Shown here one piece after another: positions 23,947 to 35,491 of a stretch of 64,000 nucleotides of DNA (position 1 is the stretch's first letter; every line of letters starts with the position of its first letter). The notes beneath the pieces are model-generated. The model searched no databases and was not told where the DNA came from. It worked only from the letters and a program-made list of their open reading frames with translations. A program made the position numbers and the translations under genes. Origin of the DNA: Corylus avellana (lineage: Eukaryota > Streptophyta > Magnoliopsida > Fagales > Betulaceae); the NCBI RefSeq assembly GCF_901000735.1, contig NC_081547.1, positions 7,480,614 through 7,544,613 on the forward strand. The letters run 5' to 3'.

Positions 23947-24229
23947 TGTTAAAGTAACGATTAAATGAGTAAATTTACATTTTTTTTTATAAGTTTAAGC
24001 TTTTAGAATAACTGGTAATTTAACATGGTATCAAAGCCAAAAGTCATGGGATCGAACCTTGACTCCATTAAATTACCCTCATTTAAATTAAATATTTTAC
24101 GTGTTGGGTCTCACCTATTAAAATGAAGTTTGATCCGACACGTGAGAAAGATTATTAAAGTAATGATTAAATGCTTAAATTTACTTCTTTCTATTAGCTT
24201 AAACTTTTAAGATAACTGATGATTTAACA
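23947..24229 (+). mobile_element. TRIM retroelement, duplicate of 19042-19324
   Basis: It has the same LTRs, primer-site-like TGGTATCAAAGCC and spacing, with a few base changes. It lies inside the repeated contig-overlap segment. Confidence 0.72.
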
Positions 24230-24785
24230 AAATTGTTTACTTTGGTGCCCGAACTGACATAATTGAACGACACTTGCTGGTTTTGGTATAGTTCGGCAAC
24301 ACTTCCTTGACCGATTGGTCATTGGGTGATTTTCGATGACCGAACCCAGTCAATCCCACATGGATGCTCAATCTTAGAACATTATGATTGCAATCCTAGC
24401 TAGCTCACTATTTGGTCTAATAGAATATATAAGGTGAGATGGTAAGATGCATTGAATCACAATTAGTACATCATAACACAATAATTATAGATTGGATTGG
24501 TGTGGTAGGATTCTATTTGATTTAATCAGAAAAAAATAAAAATAAAAATAAATAATAATAATAATAATAATAATAAAAATAAAAATAAAATTCATGGTCG
24601 GACTTGTTTCCTTATGATCAGAATAAACAATAACAATAAACCCTTTATTCCCAAACATGTTTCAACTAAGAAGCAAACAGTTGTAAAGCAACTCCAACAT
24701 TTCAATTGCTCTGCTATCATTTGAAGTTGGAGATCAAGAGAAGGCTTTGCAAGCCATCTCATTTCTCTGCTGCCTCTTTTGAAAT

Positions 24786-26645
24786 CTAGGCTTCAAGAAG
24801 AGCATGGAATTTGGTGATCAGTTTGTCTCGAGGTGGCCAGTTTTCTTTGATTATTGGGGCATCCATGAAATTCTGAATCCATGCTAACAACAATGGATGC
24901 TTTTCATGTTCTATCAATGTCAAGCCCTTTAACTCCTCTAACACACCGACCAAATTAGCAAGCCAACCAAATGCAAGATCTACAAATCCAATTTTCTCTC
25001 CACCGAAGAACTTCTTCCCTCTCAGTTCTTCTTCCAAATATTTCAAGTTCCCCTGGGCTGTGACCATTGCTTCCTCTTGCTCCTTCCCTTGCTTGATAAA
25101 AGCATTCCATATGGAAGGCACAACCTACAGCAACACACAACATATCGTCATGTTAACAAGTATCACCATTGCCAGAACTCCTTGGCTGGAAGAGTAAGCA
25201 GTTTCAACTTTTTGAAAATTAACAAATTCAGGTTTATATTTGAACATAATACAGAGTAGTTGCTAGTTATCAGGAAAAACAGGATCGGGATCTCTAAAAT
25301 TCACAGTCCCAATTGCATACAATTCAAATAGTTTTACAGTAGATTGATGATCTACTTTTCCTCAAGTAACTTTGTTAAAATATTAATTAAATAATTAATT
25401 TTTTTTTTTTTTTAACAACTTAAACTTTTGAAACAAATGATAATTTAATATGGTATAAGAGTTAAAAATTTGAGTTCGAATCTTAATTCTATAATTTATA
25501 CAAGTAATTTAGATATAACTCCATATATATCATGTATGAGACCTACTTATTCTTGAGCAAGTAGCTAGGCTCCCATTCCGAGTTAGGGGTGTCAACCCGG
25601 TCCGGTTTCTCGATTTTTGGCCAAAACCGGGAACCAGAACCGAGGTACCCCGGTTCTCGATTTTGAGAAACCGGAACTGGAACCGGGACCCTGGTTACCG
25701 GTCGGTTCCGGTTTTACCCGGTCTGGTAACCGATTTTTTAAAGAATTGGTTTTTGGGCTTATTTTAGGTATTGGGCCTAAAATAAGCCCCCTGTTTTTTT
25801 TTTTTTTCATAAGTTGGCCCATTTTTAAAAAATTTTATTAGTTTTTTTTATCTAAATTAAAGGGGTTTTGTTGTGATTGTTCCAAATAATTAAAAAATAA
25901 ACCTAAAAAAATCCAAAAATCCTAAAAAATCAATATTTTTGCCTATTTGGGCCTTAGAAATAAAAATTTAATTTTAAAAATACCCTAAACCTAAACCTAA
26001 GTGTAAAAATATATATATATATATAAAAAAAAAAAAATAGAAAACCGGTTCTGTTATTCCCGGTAAAAACCGGGTACCAAAAACCGGTACCGGAACCGGG
26101 GTATCCGGTTTTTGGATTTTTCAAATCGGAACCGGAACCGGGACCCCAGTTTCCCAATTTCTCAGTTTTTCGGTTCATGTTCTAGTTTCTCGGTAATTTT
26201 TGATACCCCCACTTCGAGTTGCCCAAAATAGGTGAGCCCTACGAACTTCTTGTATTACATGCAATTCACTGAGATTATTTCAGGAAGTCAGGAACAGGAC
26301 ATAATTCTTGCTATATAAGAGTGGTTGCTTTACCTTATCGTCTCCAAATTTTGCCCAGAAGCGTGCGGTGGCTCGTTCATAAGGATCTTCAGGCAATAAG
26401 GGAGTTTGTTTCCAGGTCTCCTCAATATATTCAAGAATTACTAGTGACTCTGCTAATGGTTTGCCATTATGCACAAGCACAAGAACCTTCTTATGGATAG
26501 GATTATAGTGCAGAAGCAAAGAGCTCTTACTGGAGAGATCTTCATAGATGGTATCATAAGGAATGCCCTTTAGTTGAAGTGCCCAAACGACCCTTAAAGC
26601 AAATGGAGTTGACCATGTCCTAAAAAGCTTCACTTCTTCTGCCAT
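24786..26645 (-). CDS. Tau-class glutathione S-transferase (GST-G), complete
   Basis: Exon 1 is 26645-26334 (104 codons), exon 2 is 25124-24786, giving 216 aa. As in GST-E, a TAG replaces the TAC of GST-A and trims nine residues. The catalytic serine motif TWSTPFALR and [12 protein letters not shown] are present. As in GST-C, the G-site loop reads KKVLVLVH where GST-B and GST-D have KKVPVLVH, losing the usual cis-proline, which could weaken glutathione binding. The 1.2-kb intron carries the TRIM fragment and the hAT MITE (25584-26211). It is the same locus as GST-E if the contigs overlap, and a paralogue or allele of GST-C. Confidence 0.9.
25584..26211. mobile_element. hAT-type MITE in GST-G intron
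   Basis: The 628-bp copy of the element at 9097-9735 starts TAGGGGTGTCAAC and ends GATACCCCCA. Flanks are TTCCGAGT (25576-25583) and CTTCGAGT (26212-26219), an 8-bp duplication with one substitution. The length differs from the GST-C copy mainly in A/T runs. Confidence 0.85.
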
Positions 26646-27962
26646 GGTGATGGATGAGTTGAGTTGATTTGTAAACTATGGTATCCCATGTCTTTATTTA
26701 TAAATTAGAGTCTTAAGGAATTTGGATAATAATAATAATAATAATATCCCTTTATTTTCCTCTATTTATATACGAGGGCATGTAAGTAAAAGAGAGCGTT
26801 AGGCTTAGCCGCTTAGCAAGGATGATATTTTAATATTTTATCTGAGGCGCGTGTGTATGTGCTGATGAAATATGAGATGCACGCCTAATTGATGACGTAA
26901 GTCGTGATGTTTGTAGTTGCTGACTTTTTTGAGTTTTTATTCTCTGAGGTCGGCAATTTTTGGTCGTATATATCACAAGGCGGCCATGGCGAATCGGAGA
27001 GAATATTGTGAACTATTGGGCTTATCAAAAGAAAATGCTCAAAATGTTTGTAGTGCTTGGACTGACTTTTTTCAGTTTTTATTCTCTGAGGCCGGCTTTT
27101 TTTTGCTTGTATACATCCCAAGGCTGTGGCCTATGGGAGTGAATATTGTGATCTATTGGGCCTATTAAAATGCTCAAAAAAAAAAAAAAAAACAAAAACA
27201 AAAAACCTATTCTTGTGCTTTTTACAGAATTCAAAAGAATGATCGAAGAACTAGTTTAAAAGGTGCTCTTATTGTACTATTGGAAAGATTAAAGAAGACA
27301 TCCACTGTCAAACTGGGAAAAAAGTCGTTTGGAAAGCAGAAAAAAGAGGAGAAAAATCTCTCCCCAAGCCAAGAGTACTGCATTTGGGCATTTCCAGCCC
27401 ACAAGTCTCTGCAATGTGTCGTACAAAATCATTTCAAAAGTTTTCTTTTAATCTCCACACATCCCTTCGACTAAAACCCCCCCCCCCCCAAAAAAAAAAA
27501 AAAAAAAAGTTCCGAATAATGCTTTTAAAATTAGCCCAACAATGAGAATGACAGATATCAAAGTCCCACTTGGAGTTTTATTGAAGCTCACAAGCAACAT
27601 TTTGCGTATTTGACAATGAGCATTAGGAGATAATCATCACGACACCTTATAAAAAGATAAATTTCAATCCTGCCATGGAACAACCCAATCTACAAATAGG
27701 ATGAAACTAAATGAGTAATGCTACACTTAGTCTCACATCTCTACACCCATTTTTCTACACATATAGGTGGCTTTTAAAACTACCATTAAATATGAAATAA
27801 TCTTGAGTGGATTTTAATCTAAAGTAATTTTAAAAGCCACCTATGAATGTAGAAAAATGGGTGTAAGAATGTGGGAGTATGTATAACACTATTCAAACTA
27901 AATACAAGGGATCACATGTACAATATTTATAGGAGACACTCAGTTTAAAAGGAATAGACTCC
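26646..27962. other. GST-G upstream region, duplicate of 10170-11492
   Basis: It carries the same diverged ~140-bp repeats (about 26906-27170), C/A homopolymers and foldback MITE (27714-27893) as the GST-C upstream block. No gene is seen. Confidence 0.65.
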
Positions 27963-30259
27963 CTAATCGGACTCCTCGTGTGCCTTTTGAACAAACACAA
28001 GTGCAAGAGTCACGAGGGATGCATAAATTGAGGTGGGTATCCTCTGCACCACCTTCCCAACTCCCGGGACACCCTCAGTAGCCTTCTTTGTTGCCATTGC
28101 AACGGTTGGCGCCACAACTAAAGTGAGGATAAGTCCCTGACTAACAGCAATGAATGTGTCAGTTGACAGCTCCTGGATAAAGCACACAAATTCCTCCCGA
28201 CCAATTTCTCCATCAAGGTTGAAGTCACAGGTCTGCAGATTCAAAAAAAAAAAAAAAAAGAATGAAGACAATTTTACATCTGAAAGAATATGCAGAAAGC
28301 TTTAGCCTGGGGAATGATAGCACTTAACAAAGTCTCAATTCACACATGTAAACTTAATTTCTTTTTTCTTGTACATTTATAGTTGGCAAAAACACAATAG
28401 TCGTAGCCTGACTCCTATAAAGGTTAAAGAGTACAGGATTGTCTCTGCTGCAGAAAGAACAGTCATTGCCTTCATCATCCAAACGAGTTTGTTCACCCTC
28501 GACTATGATAAATAACCGAAGTTCGCATATTCTTTCTATACAATACAGAACAATAATTTGGTCCATTATTTGTTCATGAAAGAGTAAAATCTCCGAGGCT
28601 CTAGATGCAGGGTATGTTGAAAGAATAACATCAAACAATTCGTAAATGGAAGTAATGACAAATAGAATTCTTCCCATGCTTAATAGACCACAGACATCCA
28701 ACTTACTAAACACATGAAGACATTTTTTCCATAACAACAGGACAAAAGTCCAATTTCAATAAGGTCATTGTGAATATTGATGGAATTGGATGTCTTGACA
28801 TAAGATCTAATGTGATTTGCATGTGTTATGTTAAAATACAAGGAGTGATAGAGGTTTCAAAACACTTGTTTCAAGGAAAGATTATGTACAAGCAATAATA
28901 AATGACCTGATTTTCTCATTTTTGCTATCACAGAATTGCTTCAGATTATAGATCACAAAATCAACTATTGTCTACTTAGAAGACATGGACATTAGTCGGC
29001 TTGCCCCTGATTTACGCATCTATGTAGATGATATGGTAGTCACAGGTTGTGATTTTCTCCCTTATTCAAAGTCTGCAGCAAGAGTTTTTGTTAAAGGATT
29101 TGGGCAGGTATTCAAGCACTTTGTACACCTAAAGTTTTGCATCTCTCCCAAACAAAATATAGTGTAGATTTACTTCACCGTGTTCAGATGATGGGTGCCA
29201 GGGAATTCTCTTCTGCTAGTGTTACGGGTTCCAAGTTGTGCAAGCTAGATGGATACCCTTTGAGTGATGCTTCCGAATATCGAAATGCGGTAGGAGCCTT
29301 ACAGTATTGCACTTTAACAAGGCCAAAAATATCTTTCTCTGTCAACCAGTTATATCAACATATGCATTCCCCAACTACAGCTCATTGGACAGCAGCAAAA
29401 CGAGTCCTAAGATACCTAAAGGACCGCTGCAAATTCAGGCATATTGTGACTCCGATTGAGCTTGAGGCCCCGATGATTGGAGATCAACAAATGGTTGAAT
29501 GCCAAATTTTCTTCTCTATAGGAGGAAAAGCATTTTGTAATGATTCTTTTGACTTCCCATAATTTATTTTGCAAATAATGAGATAAACTGATATCCCTTT
29601 ATATACTGGAATCCTTCTGGGTAAACTCTTGTATACTATTTATATAGCTTACGGTTTGAAATGGGTCAAACAACACTTCACAAAACGGTGAATATCATAA
29701 AGCAAATGATCTAAAAATGCATTTTCGGTATTATCACCAAAATTAACAAGTAATTAATTAGGATACGCGTACCACAACCATAGCTCGAACTTCCTCTTTG
29801 GAGGGGGGATCAAAATGCGGTCCCGGTAAACGCTTATTGATTTCACTACAACCAAAATAAAAAGATAATTTCCAAATAAATATAATTTTTTTTCCTTTAT
29901 GCCATAAGTAAATCAATTAACAAATAAGCAAAGCTTCACTCACTTGTACACAAGCAGGACAGCGATGTATAAATCTTCGAACGTCAAATTAGCCTTTCCC
30001 GATTCATTTGTAAGACGGTTAAACACCCTATCCGTTATTTTCCTCACTTGGTTTTGTCTCCACTGCTTCCCTGTAAAAGGTTTATTGTCGAATTTCAGTT
30101 TTACACTTTTTGTCCTATAATTTCTCGGGAAGACCAAATGAAAAAGGCCAAAAAAAAAAACAAAACAAAATCCTATAAAATTGACAGGGAAAGGAAAGAG
30201 GAACATCTCGAATTGAATAAGAGAAGAGTACCTTGAAGCCTGTCTAAGACCTGTCCCAT
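27963..30259 (-). CDS. EF-hand protein with C-terminal membrane-like segment, 165 aa
   Basis: Four exons join in phase: 30259-30232, 30070-29944, 29845-29773 and 28232-27963. The start MGQVLDRLQ sits in a good context (CCGCCATGG). The middle has LTFEDLYIAVLLVYNEIN and KRLPGPHFDPPSKEEV, then one canonical calcium loop DFNLDGEIGREE (Asp-1, Asn-3, Asp-5, Gly-6, Glu-12). After it comes a hydrophobic stretch VSQGLILTLVVAPTVAMAT and a second, IYASLVTLALVFVQK, which could anchor the protein in a membrane. The family occurs widely in plants, but I cannot name a function. Calcium binding is inferred from the loop only. Intron 3 (1.5 kb) contains a Copia fragment in the opposite orientation. A truncated copy of exon 4 is at 11493-11632. 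Donor, acceptor and phase agree at every junction. Confidence 0.87.
28982..29490 (+). mobile_element. Copia reverse transcriptase fragment in EF-hand intron 3
   Basis: Reads IYVDDMVVTG, the catalytic RT box, then after frame changes LSQTKYSVDLLHRVQMMGA, SDASEYRNAVGALQYCTLTR and WTAAKRVLRYLK, typical of Copia RT/RNase H linkers. It is short and broken, with no LTRs found. Confidence 0.8.
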
Positions 30260-30417
30260 GGCGGTTGTACTACCAGAGACACGACGTCGGCTTGGAGATT
30301 AGACTGAATAAGAGAGACTGACTTGTCGTCTATCTTCCAGCTTCACTCGTGGTGTGTGTGTTAATATGGATAATTAACTAGTCAATTGAAAACATAATTA
30401 ATTGTTGACCATTCTGT
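30260..30417 (-). promoter_or_regulatory. 5' region of the EF-hand gene
   Basis: The sequence just upstream of the ATG includes CT-rich stretches (minus strand) and lies between the start codon and the 54-bp repeat array. No clear TATA box was found. Confidence 0.3.
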
Positions 30418-30580
30418 AAGTGTTTGAATGTATGGTCCAGATTTTGTTTTATAATATTTAACGGTTGATATAAGTGTTTGAATGTATGGTCCAGATTTTG
30501 TTTTATAACATTTAACGGTTTATATAAGTGTTTGAATATATGGTCCTGATTTTGTTTTATAATATTAAACGGTTTATGTG
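30418..30580. repeat. Three tandem copies of a 54-bp unit
   Basis: Units start AAGTGTTTGAATGTATGGTC at 30418, 30472 and 30526 and each continues through GATTTTGTTTTATAA...TTAACGGTT. Copies 1 and 2 differ by a few bases; copy 3 has slightly more. The array is 160-320 bp upstream of the EF-hand start codon, so it could influence its expression. Confidence 0.88.
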
Positions 30581-30874
30581 GTGCCGGCTTCATCCTGATC
30601 CATTACTAATCCGTAAGTGTACCGTCCTGCAGTATATCCATGAGTTCCTTTAATGGTGGCCACTTGACCATGATCGGATCTAGCGAAATCCAAGTGACTA
30701 AAACATATTATATGTAATTTTTCTCAAAATAAATAATTTAATTTTGCAGGTGATTCAGGTACCTTAATAACCCCAACACACCCCCCCTACAAGAACTCAT
30801 TCATAATTCACTAATAATCATTAAGCTAATAATACATATATAATTAGGGATCCTATTCAAGTTTGATCCATGAC
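30581..30874. other. Intergenic spacer
   Basis: AT-rich with a short CCCCCC run near 30782; nothing coding is seen. Confidence 0.5.
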
Positions 30875-31345
30875 CTATTTAATTGCACCTTTTGCTAGCC
30901 CAGATGCAGCAGAATTAGCTTCCCTTTTTACGTGGCAAATCTGCCAATCTTGCAACATGTTGAAAACACCTCTTATATCATCTAATTTACTCCAATTTTT
31001 GTCATTTTCCTTTACAACGTTCACAATCTGCACCATATTTCCTTCCGATATGATTTTCTGTAGCTCCATGTCACAACTGAACTCCGCTGCATGTGATGTA
31101 GCCAATGCTTCTGCTGCTATTGGCTCCAATATTCCTTGTTTGGTTGTACTTTTGGCTGCAAGTACATTTTTTTCATGATCCCCTAAAACAACACCAAATC
31201 CATACACGTCCATTTGGTTTATCAAGTGCAACAATATCCAAATTGGCTTTTAGTACTCATGGTGAGAGAGTGAATCACCTTGATGTAGGCCTCTTGAAGG
31301 ACTAAAATTTTCCCATATGGGCTTCCATTAATCAGAACATGGGAG
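30875..31345 (-). mobile_element. Internally deleted LINE fragment: RT motif fused to RNase H
   Basis: From the right, the minus strand reads LINGSPYGK, then after a one-base shift SRGLHQGDSLS, the conserved LINE RT motif. Within a few codons it jumps to an RNase H-type domain with VVLGDHEKNVLAAKS, AAEALATSHAAE, ISEGNM and CHVKREANSAASGLAKG. The palm with its FADD box, the thumb and the zinc region are missing, so a large internal deletion joined the two ends. Confidence 0.75.
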
Positions 31346-31669
31346 GAGCAGGCGTGGTGGTGGGGCAGAAGAAGAAGAAGAAGGTGTCTACTTTCTAGCG
31401 TCTACCATCTCCATATGCAAATGCACTCAGACAAAACCAACCATCACAAAGAAAGGTAAAAAAGTGCACCGTTAAAGTAATAAAATGAGCACTCAAACGT
31501 CAGACTGTTGAGCCGATGCGGTAGAGAAATAGTTCTTTACAAATCTCATGACCTTCTAAAAACATCACAGTACTAAAAGAGACCAATCTCAGTTGAATGC
31601 CTTCTCGTATTTAATTAGTTAAAAGCTTTTGAGGCCAGAAAGGTTGAAGACATAGCAACCAGCGTCGCT
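31346..31669. other. Intergenic, 3' of the prefoldin-like gene
   Basis: AGAAGAAGAAGAAG microsatellite near 31368, otherwise no recognisable feature. Confidence 0.5.
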
Positions 31670-34461
31670 TCAAGGAGATTCCAGCTTTTCATGCTTGGCT
31701 TTGGCCAAATCAAGTTGTTCTGCCCCGGCGTTAAGCAAGTGAGAAGGAAAAATATATCATCTCAGCTGTTAAGCATCAAAACAAGAATTACTATTGAGTC
31801 AATGGCAAAGGTTGCTTACTCTCTTCAGATGCAGTTGCCTTTTGAATGGTTGTCCGGAAGAATATATTCCCATTTTTTTGATAGACAGCCTACGGTAAAC
31901 AAGGAAGGAGAAAGTAAAAAAATTAGCTTTAAATTGGTAAAACAATATGTTGATGGACAAACAAATTCAAAGCATAGATGAAAGACGGCTGACTGTTCAA
32001 ATGGAAAATATGATGCAAAATATAAATCACTTGGATGGCTCCTTGACCATTCATTATACCGTGAATTTAATTTTTAGTTGCTATGATTGCCATCAATTAA
32101 ATAACTAGATTGTAGGTTAATCTAAAGTTGCTTAGATTCCAACACACAATTGAAACCTAAATGGCATATTTGGTCCATCACAGAAATTTATTCGATCCCA
32201 TCATTCTCAGCTCCCACTTAGGATATCAGAATAAATAGATAAATAACTAAAAGTTACCACAAGCATTATATAAAGATTATTACATACCATTGCTTCAAGG
32301 AAAATAATGCTATCATGCAATAATCGTATTTTTTTTCAAGATAAACAAAAGTAACATTGTGCTGATTTCAAACATAGTACTCCTTAGCAAAATGGTTAGT
32401 ATTCTGAGGTTTAACAATCCTTTATATGATGATGATGATAAAACAAGCTAAACCAACCACCCCCACCACCATGTGCACACACATTCAAGCATAAACCAAT
32501 AAACAAGAAATTTGGAATCTTAAACTTTGCTACAGTTTTCAAAGTGCAATCTTGTTTTTCACTAAAGATCTTCTCCTTGGCCCTCAAAGCGTGTAGATCA
32601 AGTTTAGAAAGCTTCTTTCTAACCGAGATCAAGCTAAAATAAGCTTCTTTCTAACCGAAATCAAGCTAAAATCAAGGGTGGAAGTTGAAAAGGAAATATC
32701 ACAACTTGATTTCTTCAACCTTCAAATACTCAACGTTCTAGGTTCAGTTTTTTTTTTTTTTTTTTTTTTTTTGGGGGGGCCAAATAAGACTATCAAAAAG
32801 AGCAAGTACACAGTGTACTTAAGGCTGCGCAGAAACAACACCCTACCCTACCACACACACACCAATAAATAAACAAACAAATAAATAAGGAAAAAAGAGA
32901 AGAGGAGGAAAAGAAACTATAAATCAGTTACTACAATTTAAGAAACTCCAAGAGAAACCAATCCTGCAAAGGAAAGATGATTAGAGATTAACTCAATCAA
33001 AGCCTTGATAATTCATTTAATTCTCTCACATGGATTTCTCTTTCCCTTCAATAAATCTATTACTCCTCTCCAGCCAAAATATTTCATGACAAGTAAGAAG
33101 GTACACTAACCCCTCCCACTATCAGGTAAACTAACTCCTCCCACTACCAACCTCCCTCTTGAGCAAGGGCAAGCATCTCAACCACAAATCTAAGCATAAA
33201 CCACTAAACTCCAAAAAGGTTTCAAAGCAGCAATTAGCTACCGAGTTAGAGTAAATTATCAACCGAGCCAACCTCCCTACACTGAGCAAGCAAGAAAAGC
33301 CTCAAGAACCAATCGAAATCCCAACTATCAATCCCCCATAGCTCTAGATTTTAAATATGGAATGCAGATCTTGGTTTATTGAGTAAATGAGAGCAAATAT
33401 GGAGCAACCTGCTAAAGGCAGCACAGTGGCCTTGTTTCAGCTTCCCCCAGACCACTACTGGCCTCTACGAACAGACTATGGATTCAATATTCCAGCAACT
33501 GGTGCTTTTCTTTTTTCTCCCTCAAGTTCCATGAGCAAGTTCAGGCTTTGTTTAACCACAATGACTACTACTTAAATCCATGGATAGAGTTTTTTTCCCC
33601 CCCGAATTATGTGTTCATTTTGCAATATAACCACAACGAGCACAATCATGATGCACATCAAAATTTAATTTCCACTAAAAATTGAACATGTGAAGGTCAA
33701 ACAAGTTAGTTCCTGTAAAGTCCATCAGTTTCCAACTTAAAGCCAGCCACGAGAGTTTTGTGCCAGTTAGCCTCCACGTTCTTTTATGTTTCTAGCACAA
33801 CCTCTTTTATTTATTCATTAAATCTCTGGGTAATTTCCAGCACTACAGTTCAGACCCATAAGTTATGGAACAAAGCATATGTCCAGTATGGTGGCAAACC
33901 AGTCACAAACAAGCCAAAAGAAGCAAGCACCACCAAACTTTGAATATGCAATGTCAAACCCTAACACCCAGAACAGCAATTAAGCCGTATTTTTCAGCTT
34001 TCAAATCTCAGCTGAATTAATCCCATTACGTACAAGGCCTCATAATTCTTCACATCCTATTACACACAAGAAAAAAAAAACAAAAGAGTTGCGAAACATT
34101 ATCGAATAGAGCAACACCAATTTATCCGAGCTTTCCTAAGTTTTGCTTGTAAGAAAGAATCAAAGAAAGGTATCACTTCAACTCTTCAAGATCCAAATTG
34201 CAGCATAACCAATTAACCAAAATCAATTGCACTATTTAATATTAAGCAAACCAAAAAAAAAAAAGTGAGTAGCAAGATACAAGGGCAAGTTGAGTGGTAA
34301 AAAGGAAAAATAGAAGAATAATAATAATACAGAGGGGTTACCCTGGATGAAGAAAGATTATTGAGCTCAGCAATGGCAACCTCGTGGCTTCTTATCTCCT
34401 TGATGAGTGCCTGTTTAGGCTCTGCCATCTTTCCCTCGCTTTCTCCTTCCTCTGTCTGCAT
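31670..34461 (-). CDS. Prefoldin-beta-like small protein, 79 aa
   Basis: Three exons agree in phase: 34461-34342, 31889-31820 and 31719-31670 (120, 70 and 50 nt). The protein starts MQTEEGESEGK or, 11 codons later, MAEPKQALIK. Key stretches are IRSHEVAIAELNNLSSSR, AVYQKNGNIFFRTTIQKA and KQLDLAKAKHEKLESP. This is the coiled-coil / beta-hairpin / coiled-coil plan of small prefoldin subunits, and matches what I recall of the plant family labelled 'prefoldin chaperone subunit family' and of the animal ASNSD1-uORF protein that joins a prefoldin-like complex. A co-chaperone role is therefore inferred. Intron 1 is 2.45 kb, large for so small a gene, with long A/T and G runs near 32748-32778. Every splice junction is canonical. 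Confidence 0.82.
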
Positions 34462-34656
34462 TACATCACATCTTCGTTGCTCGGAACTCCGTTTTTCTTT
34501 TTACTATTTGATACCCGATTTACCCTCCACAAAAATAAGGCTTGCCTTTTGGGATTTTTGTGTCGTTTTCATCTACGATTGCCGTCTTTCAAGAATAGCT
34601 TGAATGAGGCTTTTCTACAAAGCGGCTCCTATTTTTAAATGGGGATATCTTCCATT

Positions 34657-35491
34657 CGGTCGTGGCAGAAAACATGAGTTTTCTGCCACCCAATAGAAAT
34701 AAGACACCTCATCTAAAGTAAAAAAATTGCACACAAATTTTCTAAAACAAAAACACTAGATTTTGAGAGGGAGAGAGAAAGGGTGAGAGTTAAAGTGAAA
34801 ATGAGAGCTTCATCGGAGCTTCATCTGAGACCTGAACACCTTGCTTCTGAGGCAAAAAGGCCTTGCTTTGTATCAATTGTTATTTGTCCATAACCATGCA
34901 TCAACAGGCTCAACAAATATAAGAGATCCCAATTGAGGTGGAGCTGAAACCAACCACGTCCAAATGAAAACACCAGTTTCCATTGCATCAGGTGTAGAAA
35001 TGTAAGCCAGACACCAACAAAGAAGTCGAAGAAGTTGTGAGAAGCCCTCTAAATTTGATTTTGATTCAGAACCCATGAAAATACACATGAAAATTGGAAA
35101 TATATTTTACCAGATTTGACAGGAGTCCGGCCTGAGACCCACGAGTGTCTCAGGCCGGCGTGGGTCTGCAGACCCACGCGGGTCTCAGGCCGACGTGGGT
35201 CTTCCTGACCCAGCGTGGGTCTGCAGACCCACGCGAGTCTCAGGCCAGCGTGGGTCACGGCCCCATGACCCAGCGTGGTCGCGACCCAGCCGCCAACTCC
35301 GGTTACGCCGCTGCCCACACCACCGCCGATTTATCTCCTGCGATCCAATGAATTTCTTTTTATTCGGTGAGTCGTGAGTTGAGTAATCTGATATTTTATA
35401 TGGTGTTTTGATCTTATTTTAGGGAGATGTAATAGGTGAGGTGGCAGCATTTTAATGGAAGGCAGAAAACTCATGTTTTCTGCCTTGACCG
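34657..35491. mobile_element. Foldback element with GC-rich centre upstream of the prefoldin-like gene
   Basis: The 24 bases at 34664-34687 (GGCAGAAAACATGAGTTTTC then TGCC) are the exact inverse of 35461-35484, and the match extends outward to CGGTC/GACCG. Each terminus is itself nearly palindromic. The interior has a purine-rich segment (34757-34805), an unassigned stretch, and a GC-rich palindromic minisatellite. No transposase is present and no clear target duplication was found. It begins ~200 bp upstream of the prefoldin-like start codon. Confidence 0.65.
35125..35335. repeat. GC-rich palindromic minisatellite
   Basis: About 210 bp with much higher GC than anything near it, built from diverged units of the type TCTCAGGCC(G/A)(G/A)CGTGGGT with TGACCCAGCGTGG between them. 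The 20-bp perfect palindrome CGTGGGTCTGCAGACCCACG occurs twice (within 35158-35179 and 35213-35234). Both strands have open frames through it, an effect of the composition rather than evidence of coding. Confidence 0.8.

Noticed and set aside
28354..28737. 127-codon open frame on the minus strand
   Set aside because: It lies wholly in EF-hand intron 3, resembles no family I know, and has no supporting splice or composition signal.
30378..30593. Repetitive 71-residue open frame over the 54-bp array
   Set aside because: A 54-bp period is a multiple of three, so an open frame repeats automatically; it lies in the EF-hand upstream region with no coding support.
34873..35318. Minus-strand open frames through the foldback element
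   Set aside because: The GC-rich minisatellite lacks stop codons by composition in several frames, and the adjacent frame (around 34873-35088) matches no family I recognise.
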